Positions 1 through 4,882 of a DNA stretch of 5,389 nt are shown piece after piece. Position 1 is the stretch's first letter. Every line of letters begins with the position of its first letter. Source of the stretch: DATLEX01 sp035525045 (lineage in GTDB: Bacteria; Acidobacteriota; Thermoanaerobaculia; Gp7-AA8); NCBI GenBank assembly GCA_035525045.1, contig DATLEX010000190.1, forward strand, positions 1-5,389, written 5' to 3'. The translations under genes were made by a program, and so were the position numbers. Below the pieces are notes generated by a model. That model saw only the letters and a list, made by a program, of their open reading frames with translations. It had not been told where the DNA came from and did not search any database.

Positions 1-168
1 CTCGCCGATGTGGAAGCGGGGAAATGTGTCGCGCTCGAAGAGAACGACGGAACGCCCGCGCTGCGCCAGCGAGATCGCCGCCGAAGTTCCCGCCGGCCCG
101 CCGCCGGCGACCGCGAAATCGAAATCGAAATTGTGAGCCACGTGGAAAGTATAGCCGCGCCCCGTCAT
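1..168 (-). CDS. FAD-dependent oxidoreductase, halogenase-like class (N-terminal fragment)
   Basis: Reading the minus strand from an ATG at 168-166 gives 56 open codons running off the left edge, so only the N-terminus is present. Residues 19-28 form the FAD-binding start: a beta strand, then GGGPAG and a small-residue helix. They are followed by VVLFERD, which ends in the acidic residue that normally holds the ADP ribose. The fragment ends FPRFHIGE, a sequence typical of flavin-dependent tryptophan-halogenase-like and geranylgeranyl-reductase-like monooxygenases (family knowledge). The substrate cannot be told from this much protein. The start is uncertain: no clear Shine-Dalgarno precedes 168, and a GTG at 141 (codon 10) is the alternative, leaving about 9 residues before the FAD-binding strand. 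The gene diverges from the hydroxylase at 271. Confidence is high for the flavoprotein class and low for function. Confidence 0.8.
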   Translation of the reverse strand, partial: MTGRGYTFHVAHNFDFDFAVAGGGPAGTSAAISLAQRGRSVVLFERDTFPRFHIGE

Positions 169-181
169 CGGGCGTGTTATA
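148..181 (-). promoter_or_regulatory. possible -10 elements of the leftward flavoprotein gene
   Basis: On the minus strand there are two -10-like hexamers: TATAAC at 181-176, 7 nt before the ATG at 168, and TATACT at 153-148, 6 nt before the alternative GTG at 141. They stand out in this GC-rich sequence. Neither has a convincing -35 box 16-18 bp upstream, and both would give leaderless or nearly leaderless transcripts. This is a weak call based on sequence resemblance only. Confidence 0.25.
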
Positions 182-270
182 CCGGTCCGCACAGCCATGC
201 ATTCCGCCTACTGAATCACGCCCAATCCGGCGGGTCCACGCCGGCAGAATGAACCCCCTCGAGGGCGGAA

Positions 271-1092
271 TTGACTGGCGAGGGAACGGTCCCGGTCTGG
301 CTCACGCCGGCGATCATCGCCGTCACGTTCGGGACTCTCCTCTTCGCGGAGACGCTCTGGCCGCTCCGGCGAACGGTCGAGGGACGCCTCCGGCGCATCG
401 TGCGCAACCTCACCACCGGCGGCGTCTCCCTCGCCTTCATGGTCCTGCTGCAGACCCCGATCGTCCTTCCGGTGGCCCGCCTCGTCGATGAGAAGCAGAT
501 CGGGCTGCTCGGCATGGTTGAGCTCCCGCGGGTGGTGGAGATCATCCTGGCCATCGCCATCCTCGACTACACGCTGTGGATCTGGCACTGGCTGAGCCAC
601 CGCGTCCCGTTTCTGTGGCGCTTTCATCTCGTGCACCACGTCGATCTCGACCTCGATTCCTCCACGGCTCTGCGATTCCACTTCGGCGAGCTGACGCTGT
701 CGATCGGCGTCCGCGCGCTGCAGATCGCCATCGCCGGCGCGGACATGACCGCGGTGGCGATCTGGCAAGCCATCCTCTTCGCCTCGATCCTCTTCCACCA
801 CTCGAACATCCGCCTCCCCGGGCGGCTGGAGCGGTTCCTGGTGACGTTCATCGTCACCCCGCGCATGCACGGCATCCACCACTCCGCCCGGGAGAAGGAG
901 ACCAACAGCAACTGGTCCTCGCTCCTGACGGTGTGGGACTTCCTCCACCGCACCTTCCGCTTCGACGTGCCGGACGAGAAGATCATCATCGGCGTGCCGG
1001 CGTATCGGAATCGTCGCGACGTGACCATCGGAAGGATCCTCCTGCTCCCCTTCCGCCGGCAGCGCCGCGATTGGGAAGGGGAACCGCCTTAG
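271..1092 (+). CDS. Sterol desaturase / fatty acid hydroxylase superfamily membrane protein
   Basis: A 273-residue integral membrane protein of the di-iron hydroxylase/desaturase superfamily (PF04116 type), which uses oxygen to hydroxylate or desaturate lipids. The histidine ligand clusters are visible in order: HWLSH (H106, H110), HLVHH (H119, H122, H123), HH at 176-177 and HGIHH (H200, H203, H204). The stretch DLDSSTALRFHFGE (127-140) is also typical of the family. Hydrophobic segments lie near 10-28, 50-70, 88-105, 143-157 and 160-176. Length is normal for bacterial members. The start is TTG at 271: an in-frame TGA at 250-252 closes the frame upstream, no ATG or GTG occurs before residue 57, and a GAGGG stretch at 261-265 serves as ribosome binding site. 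The substrate (fatty acid, sterol-like or carotenoid) cannot be read from the sequence. It may be functionally linked to the acyl-CoA genes downstream, but a 143-bp repeat-bearing gap separates them. Confidence 0.9.
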   Translation: MTGEGTVPVWLTPAIIAVTFGTLLFAETLWPLRRTVEGRLRRIVRNLTTGGVSLAFMVLLQTPIVLPVARLVDEKQIGLLGMVELPRVVEIILAIAILDYTLWIWHWLSHRVPFLWRFHLVHHVDLDLDSSTALRFHFGELTLSIGVRALQIAIAGADMTAVAIWQAILFASILFHHSNIRLPGRLERFLVTFIVTPRMHGIHHSAREKETNSNWSSLLTVWDFLHRTFRFDVPDEKIIIGVPAYRNRRDVTIGRILLLPFRRQRRDWEGEPP

Positions 1093-1105
1093 ACCGAAGA
1101 AAAGC

Positions 1106-1147
1106 CGGGCACGGGCTCGGGCACGGGCGCGGGCACGGACACGGGAT
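1106..1147 (+). repeat. Degenerate hexanucleotide tandem repeat (CGGGCA-type, 7 units)
   Basis: Seven consecutive 6-bp units beginning 14 bases after the hydroxylase stop codon: CGGGCA, CGGGCT, CGGGCA, CGGGCG, CGGGCA, CGGACA, CGGGAT. Units differ mainly in the last base and decay towards the right end. The unit keeps a 6-bp phase, so any coding frame through it reads a dipeptide repeat (Arg-Ala-like on the minus strand). No real gene uses it. Confidence 0.85.
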
Positions 1148-1190
1148 CTGGCGAGTCGCAACCGCGCAGTCCTTCCCGAGCCCGTGCCCG
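1106..1190. repeat. Perfect 16-nt inverted repeat with 53-nt spacer
   Basis: The left arm at 1106-1121 (CGGGCACGGGCTCGGG) and the right arm at 1175-1190 are exact reverse complements. The left arm is the first part of the hexamer tandem array; the right arm is an inverted piece of the same repeat family lying beyond unrelated sequence. Paired, the arms would make a very GC-rich stem closing a 53-nt loop between the hydroxylase and the DUF1858 gene. No T-run follows, so it is not a classic intrinsic terminator, although it could impede transcription or protect the upstream message end. Confidence 0.8.
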
Positions 1191-1229
1191 AATCCCCGGT
1201 TGTGGACCCGGACTCACGTTTGCATGTGG

Positions 1230-1243
1230 TCGGGTATGCCCGA
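1230..1243 (+). other. Small hairpin enclosing the DUF1858 start codon
   Basis: TCGGG (1230-1234) and CCCGA (1239-1243) are perfect complements around the 4-nt loop TATG, which contains the chosen ATG (1236-1238). Two more pairs are possible with one bulged A at 1244. If the ATG at 1236 is the true start, the initiation codon sits in a loop; if the ATG at 1224 is used, the hairpin lies just inside the gene. A regulatory effect is speculative. Confidence 0.35.
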
Positions 1244-1469
1244 ACCGGTCACACCCGACATGACGGTCTCGTCGATTCTGAGGAAATGGCCCGATTCCTA
1301 CGATGTCTTTCGCGGCCATGGCTGTCCCGACATGCGCCGGGGGATCTTCGGGGTCACCGCCCGCTTCATGCCTCTCCGCTGGGCGGCCCGCTTCCACCGG
1401 GTACCCCTCGAGAAGCTGCTCGACGAGCTGAACGCCTGCGCCGCGCGCGACCGGTACAATCAGCCGTAG
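1236..1469 (+). CDS. DUF1858-domain small protein, first gene of the acyl-CoA operon
   Basis: A 77-residue soluble protein made almost entirely of one DUF1858-type domain (also known as the hybrid-cluster-protein-associated or ScdA N-terminal-like domain). The hallmark start VTPDMTVSSILRKWPDSYDVF (residues 5-25) is followed by GHGCPDMRRG (27-36) and a closing helix at about 57-67 that includes LLDELNA. The family often carries two nearby cysteines suggesting a redox or metal role. Here the motif holds only C30, the other cysteine being C68 near the C-terminus. The start is ATG at 1236; an ATG at 1224 would add four residues, and neither has a strong Shine-Dalgarno. The TAG stop shares its last base with the GTG start of the dehydrogenase (TAGTG), so the two are almost certainly co-translated. 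Its biochemical role is unknown; an accessory role for the dehydrogenase/kinase pair is inferred from coupling only. Confidence 0.82.
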   Translation: MPEPVTPDMTVSSILRKWPDSYDVFRGHGCPDMRRGIFGVTARFMPLRWAARFHRVPLEKLLDELNACAARDRYNQP

Positions 1470-2677
1470 TGGACTTCACCCCCTCCCCTCGCTCGATCGA
1501 CCTACTGGAGCGCGTCCGCGGTTTCATCGATCGCGAGATCGCTCCGGTCGAGGAGGGGTACGTCCGCGAGCTGCGGGGGCGGAACCACGGCGGCGACTGG
1601 AAGCGATGGACGGTGCCGCCGGTGGTCGACGAGTTGACGGCCAAAGCGCGCCAGGCGGAGCTGTGGAACCTTTTCCTGCCGGGGCGCCTCTCCACGCTCG
1701 ACTACGCGCCGCTGGCCGAGGCCATGGGCCACAGTCTCCTGGCGCCGGAGATCTTCAACTGCAACGCTCCCGACAGCGGGAACATGGAAGTGCTCCATCA
1801 CTACGGCTCCGACCGGCAGAAGGAGCGCTGGCTCGAGCCCCTTCTCGACGGCGAGATCCGCTCGGTCTTCTGCATGACCGAGCCCGACGTCGCCTCGAGC
1901 GACGCCACGAACATCCGGGCCACGATCGTCGAGGACGGCGGGGAGCTGGTTCTCGACGGGCGCAAGTGGTGGGCGACGGGGCTCGGACATCCGCGCGCGA
2001 AGGTGGCCATCTTCATGGGGCGGTCGAACCCGCAGAACGACCGGCATCACCAGCACAGCATGGTGCTCGTCCCGCTCGACACGCCGGGGGTGAAGATCGA
2101 GCGGATGCTGACCGCCTTCGGCGAGTACGACGAGCCGTACGGCCACGGCGAGGTGACCTTCACGAACGTCCGCGTGCCGAAGGAGAACCTCATCGCCGGG
2201 CCCGGCCGCGGGTTCGAGATCGCGCAGGGGCGCCTCGGTCCGGGGCGCATCCATCACTGCATGCGCGCCCTCGGCGCGGCGGAGCGCGCCCTCCAGCTCA
2301 TGATCACCCGCGGGATGACCCGCGTCGCCTTCGGCAAGCCGCTGATCGACCTCGGCGGCAACCGCGAGCGGATCGCCGCGCTCCGCATCGCCATCGATCA
2401 GGCCCGGCTCCTGACCCTCCACGCCGCGTGGAAGATCGACAACGGCGGGGCGGCCGCGGCTATGGCGGAGATCTCGGCGATCAAGGTCGTCGCACCGAAC
2501 GTGCTGCAGCGCGTGGTCGACGAGGCCATCCAGATGCACGGCGGCGCGGGCGTGTCGAGCGACGTCCCGCTGACGACTCTCTTCGCGCAGGCCCGCTCGC
2601 TGCGCATCGCCGACGGACCCGACGCCGTCCACCTCGCCCTCATCGCCCGGCTCGAGCTCCGCAAGTACTCGTCGTGA
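1469..2677 (+). CDS. Acyl-CoA dehydrogenase, ACAD10/ACAD11 (LvaC-like) clade
   Basis: A 402-residue FAD-dependent acyl-CoA dehydrogenase of normal length. Landmarks in order: DFTPSP at the N-terminus (2-7), CMTEPDVASSDATNI (135-149) contacting flavin and substrate, GRKWWATG (164-171), R285 with AFGKPL (287-292), QMHGGAGVSSDVPL (355-368) and LRIADGPDAVH (378-388). The ADGPD segment, carrying Asp (D382) where classical dehydrogenases have the catalytic Glu of YEGT, marks the ACAD10/ACAD11 clade as I recall it. Members of that clade and P. putida LvaC act with a kinase on hydroxyacyl-CoAs, removing phosphate after phosphorylation rather than only oxidising acyl-CoA. The GTG start at 1469 is chosen because it places DFTPSP at the usual N-terminus and overlaps the preceding TAG by one base. 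No Shine-Dalgarno is evident, so translation probably depends on re-initiation. The stop overlaps the kinase start. The class is certain; the substrate is inferred. Confidence 0.93.
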   Translation: MDFTPSPRSIDLLERVRGFIDREIAPVEEGYVRELRGRNHGGDWKRWTVPPVVDELTAKARQAELWNLFLPGRLSTLDYAPLAEAMGHSLLAPEIFNCNAPDSGNMEVLHHYGSDRQKERWLEPLLDGEIRSVFCMTEPDVASSDATNIRATIVEDGGELVLDGRKWWATGLGHPRAKVAIFMGRSNPQNDRHHQHSMVLVPLDTPGVKIERMLTAFGEYDEPYGHGEVTFTNVRVPKENLIAGPGRGFEIAQGRLGPGRIHHCMRALGAAERALQLMITRGMTRVAFGKPLIDLGGNRERIAALRIAIDQARLLTLHAAWKIDNGGAAAAMAEISAIKVVAPNVLQRVVDEAIQMHGGAGVSSDVPLTTLFAQARSLRIADGPDAVHLALIARLELRKYSS

Positions 2678-3717
2678 TGGGCGAGGGAGCGGTCCGCCGC
2701 GGGGAGGAGCTCGACATCGCCCGCGTCGATGCCTGGCTCCGAGGGCAGATCGAAGGGCTCCGCGGCACCCCGCGCGTCACGCAGTACTCCGGCGGAGCAT
2801 CGAACTGGACCTACCGGCTCGCCTACGAGTCGCACGACCTCGTCCTCCGCCGCCCCCCCGCCGGGACGAAGGCGAAGTCGGCGCACGACATGGGCCGCGA
2901 GTACCGGCTGCAGAAAGCGCTGCAGCCCGTCTTTCCCTACGTGCCGCGGATGATCGCCCACTGCGACGACCCGTCGGTGATCGGCGTGGAGTTCTACGTG
3001 ATGCAGCGGCTGGAGGGGATCATCCCCGGCCGGGAGCTCGGCGTCGATCTTCCGCCGGACGAAGTGCGGCGGCTCTGCCATCGATTCCTCGACATCCTCG
3101 TCGCCCTCCACCAGGTCGACTACGCCGCCGCCGGCCTCGAGCACCTCGGGAAGGGCGCCGGCTACACGCGGCGCCAGGTCGAAGGATGGAGCGAGCGTTA
3201 CCGCAGGGCGCGGACCTGGAACGTCCCGCGCGGGGCGAAGGTGATGCGGTGGCTGGCGGAGAACATCCCTTCGACCGAGCGAATCTGCGTGACGCACAAC
3301 GACTTCCGGTTCGACAACATCGTGCTCGACCGCGATGAGCCGGCGCGCATCATCGGCGTCCTCGATTGGGAGCTGGCTGCGCTCGGCGACCCCTGGATGG
3401 ACCTCGGCAACGCCCTCGCCTACTGGGTGGAGGCCGGCGACGATTTCATGGCCCGCTCCACGCGGCGCCAGCCGACGCACCTCCCCGGCATGCTCACCCG
3501 CCGCGAGGTGATCGACTACTACGCGGCGAAGAGCGGCGGGCCCCCCGAGTCGTCGCTCTTCTACGAGGTCTTCGGCCTCTTCCGCCTCTCGGGGATCGCC
3601 CAGCAGATCTACTACCGCTACCACCACCGCGAGACGCGCAACCCCGCCTTCCGCAACTTCTGGCTGATGGTGAACTACCTCCACTGGCGCTGCCGGAGAC
3701 TGCTCCGGGCGGGCTGA
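2677..3717 (+). CDS. APH-fold phosphotransferase, ACAD10/11 N-terminal type (LvaA-like hydroxyacyl-CoA kinase candidate)
   Basis: A 346-residue protein with the aminoglycoside phosphotransferase/choline kinase fold. Visible elements: nucleotide loop YSGGASNWTY (37-46), LVLRRPP (55-61), in which Arg replaces the usual ATP-binding lysine, an REY helix (74-76) supplying the partner glutamate, the catalytic loop HNDFRFDN (H207, D209, N214), the metal-binding DWE (D230) and GDPWMDLGN (237-245). This pattern is that of the kinase domain fused to the dehydrogenase in mammalian ACAD10/ACAD11 and of LvaA, which phosphorylates 4-hydroxyvaleryl-CoA in P. putida. The Arg in strand 3 is, from memory, normal for this branch. 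The ATG at 2677 overlaps the dehydrogenase TGA (TGATG), so the two are translationally coupled. Antibiotic resistance is unlikely given the pairing. The fold and pairing are secure; the exact hydroxyacyl substrate is unknown. Confidence 0.9.
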   Translation: MGEGAVRRGEELDIARVDAWLRGQIEGLRGTPRVTQYSGGASNWTYRLAYESHDLVLRRPPAGTKAKSAHDMGREYRLQKALQPVFPYVPRMIAHCDDPSVIGVEFYVMQRLEGIIPGRELGVDLPPDEVRRLCHRFLDILVALHQVDYAAAGLEHLGKGAGYTRRQVEGWSERYRRARTWNVPRGAKVMRWLAENIPSTERICVTHNDFRFDNIVLDRDEPARIIGVLDWELAALGDPWMDLGNALAYWVEAGDDFMARSTRRQPTHLPGMLTRREVIDYYAAKSGGPPESSLFYEVFGLFRLSGIAQQIYYRYHHRETRNPAFRNFWLMVNYLHWRCRRLLRAG

Positions 3718-3738
3718 CGTCACCAGGGGAAGGTGACG
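3718..3738 (+). terminator. Hairpin directly after the kinase stop codon
   Basis: CGTCACC (3718-3724) and GGTGACG (3732-3738) form a perfect 7-bp stem with a 7-nt loop, starting at the base after the TGA. There is no T-run downstream. It could end or stabilise the three-gene transcript, or be a dyad operator for the permease operon; a further GTCAC copy lies at 3773-3777. Confidence 0.4.
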
Positions 3739-3748
3739 AGGCGCACCA

Positions 3749-3765
3749 CCGCCGGTTCCCGGCGG
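3749..3765 (+). terminator. Second GC-rich hairpin in the kinase-permease gap
   Basis: CCGCCGG (3749-3755) and CCGGCGG (3759-3765) pair perfectly over seven G-C pairs around the tight loop TTC. It lies 10 bases after the first hairpin and 28 bases before the permease ATG. A very stable stem without a following T-run could act as a weak or Rho-assisted terminator, or as a leader structure of the permease mRNA. Confidence 0.4.
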
Positions 3766-3777
3766 GGCTATCGTCAC

Positions 3778-3793
3778 TTCGGAAGATACCGAA
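3778..3793. promoter_or_regulatory. Palindrome over the permease ribosome binding site
   Basis: TTCGG (3778-3782) and CCGAA (3789-3793) are perfect complements separated by AAGATA and end immediately before the ATG at 3794. The GGAAG Shine-Dalgarno (3781-3785, 8 nt from the ATG) lies inside the dyad. It could be a short operator for a repressor of the ArsR kind, often found near such permeases, or an RBS-masking stem; 5-bp arms are short enough to occur by chance. Confidence 0.3.
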
Positions 3794-4867
3794 ATGAGAG
3801 CGGGCGCCGAGCCGTTGACGGCCGGGGCACTCCCCGGCCGGCCGCAGGCGGGAAGGAGGCGGGACCTCCTGCTGACCGCCGCAGTCCTCGCCGCGGGGGC
3901 GGCCGCTTACACACAGCTCCAGCCTCTGGCAGGCCTCCTCGCTTACGAGATCGCCGGACTGCCGCGAGGGAGCCACCTCGGCTCGGCCGTCGAGTTCTTC
4001 CTCTACGAAGTCCCGAAAGTGCTCCTCCTCCTGACGGCAGTCGTCTTTGCGGTGGGGATCCTCCGGAGCTTCCTCACGCCGGAGCGGGCCCGAAGGCTCC
4101 TGGCCGGACGCCGCGAAGTGTCGGGGAACGTGCTGGCCGCGCTCGTCGGGAGCGCCACGCCATTCTGCTCCTGCTCCGCCGTGCCGCTCTTCATCGGATT
4201 CGTCACCGCCGGCGTCCCGCTCGGCGTCACGCTGTCGTTCCTCATCGCCGCGCCGATGGTCAACGAGGTCGCGCTCGTTCTTCTCCTCGGCCTCTTCGGG
4301 TGGAAGGTGGCCGCGCTCTACGTCGCGGCGGGGCTGGCCATCGCCGTCGGCGCCGGATGGGTCATCGGACGTCTGCGCCTCGAACGGCACGTCGAGGCGT
4401 GGGTGTGGCAGATCGACTCGGGCGGCGGCGCCGCCGACGGGCAGGCAAAGAGCTGGGCGGATCGGCTGGCCGACGGGCGAGCGGCCGTCCGCGACATCGT
4501 CGGCAGAGTCTGGCCTTTCGTCGTCATCGGGATCGCCGCCGGCGCCGGGATCCACGGATACGTCCCGATGAACTTCATGGCCGCGTTCATGGGACGGGAC
4601 GTCTGGTGGGCCGTGCCGGCGGCAGTGGTCCTCGGCGTCCCCATGTACTCGAACGCCGCCGGGATCATCCCCATCGTCCAGGCGCTGCTCGGGAAGGGGG
4701 CCGCGCTCGGCACGTCCCTCGCCTTCATGATGTCGGTGATCGCCCTCTCTCTCCCCGAAATCATCATCCTCCGGAAGGTCCTCCGCCCTCCCCTCATCGC
4801 CACGTTCGTGGCGGTCGTGGCGGCGGGCATCCTCTTCGTCGGCTATCTCTTCAACCTGGTCATCTGA
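3794..4867 (+). CDS. ArsP/PF03773-family permease (metal, metalloid or organoarsenical export type)
   Basis: A 357-residue polytopic membrane protein with about eight hydrophobic segments (near 24-44, 68-90, 112-136, 141-166, 170-192, 238-257, 270-290, 303-325 and 333-355, two perhaps re-entrant). A hydrophilic loop at 194-236 separates two related halves. The hallmark TPFCSCSAVPLFIGF (122-136) begins the first half motif, continuing to PMVNEVALVLL; the second half carries GVPMYSNAAG (281-290) and SLPEIIILRKVL (319-330). This is the ArsP/YraQ/SO_0444 permease family, whose studied members export trivalent organoarsenicals or have been linked to metal efflux. C125 and C127 are the only cysteines. 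The ATG at 3794 has a GGAAG ribosome binding site at 3781-3785. The thioredoxin-like gene follows after 15 bp, a common partner of this family. No ArsR gene is visible. The transported substrate is unknown. Confidence 0.9.
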   Translation: MRAGAEPLTAGALPGRPQAGRRRDLLLTAAVLAAGAAAYTQLQPLAGLLAYEIAGLPRGSHLGSAVEFFLYEVPKVLLLLTAVVFAVGILRSFLTPERARRLLAGRREVSGNVLAALVGSATPFCSCSAVPLFIGFVTAGVPLGVTLSFLIAAPMVNEVALVLLLGLFGWKVAALYVAAGLAIAVGAGWVIGRLRLERHVEAWVWQIDSGGGAADGQAKSWADRLADGRAAVRDIVGRVWPFVVIGIAAGAGIHGYVPMNFMAAFMGRDVWWAVPAAVVLGVPMYSNAAGIIPIVQALLGKGAALGTSLAFMMSVIALSLPEIIILRKVLRPPLIATFVAVVAAGILFVGYLFNLVI

Positions 4868-4870
4868 TCG

Positions 4871-4876
4871 AAGGAG
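4871..4876 (+). promoter_or_regulatory. Ribosome binding site of the thioredoxin-like gene
   Basis: AAGGAG is the best Shine-Dalgarno match in the window. It lies between the permease stop and the thioredoxin-like gene and favours the ATG at 4883 (6-nt spacing) over the GTG at 4880 (3 nt) or the ATG at 4898 (21 nt). Its strength suggests the small protein is made in excess over the permease. Confidence 0.7.
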
Positions 4877-4882
4877 AACGTG

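Noticed and set aside
169..270. RNA gene or riboswitch in the divergent intergenic region
   Set aside because: No tRNA-like cloverleaf, long stem or recognised aptamer pattern is apparent in about 100 bp. Only weak promoter-like hexamers are seen.
208..1161. Long minus-strand open frame (317 codons) opposite the hydroxylase
   Set aside because: It is antisense to a gene with clear histidine motifs, is rich in Arg/Asp/Glu/His, and begins inside the hexamer repeat as an Arg-Ala repeat. This is what GC-rich coding sequence produces on the opposite strand.
1106..1190. CRISPR-like or insertion-sequence end
   Set aside because: Units are 6 bp without spacers, there is no transposase, and no target duplication is seen. 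It is a simple repeat with an inverted copy.
1184..1468. Extended dehydrogenase start upstream of 1469
   Set aside because: The region encodes the DUF1858 protein in another frame, and the extra residues have no family resemblance. The GTG at 1469 gives the expected DFTPSP N-terminus.
1606..2676. Upstream 357 codons of the kinase frame as an N-terminal extension or fusion
   Set aside because: This part overlaps the dehydrogenase in another frame and is low-complexity Arg/Pro/Ala. The true kinase begins at the ATG at 2677, where recognisable APH-fold sequence starts.
2677..3717. Kinase as an aminoglycoside-resistance gene
   Set aside because: It has the APH fold, but the overlap with an ACAD10/11-type dehydrogenase and the LVLRRPP strand point to the acyl-CoA-linked branch.
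2398..3777. Minus-strand open frame of 459 codons opposite the kinase
   Set aside because: Its composition (Val, Asp, His, Arg, Glu-rich) mirrors the antisense of a high-GC gene, and no domain motif is visible.
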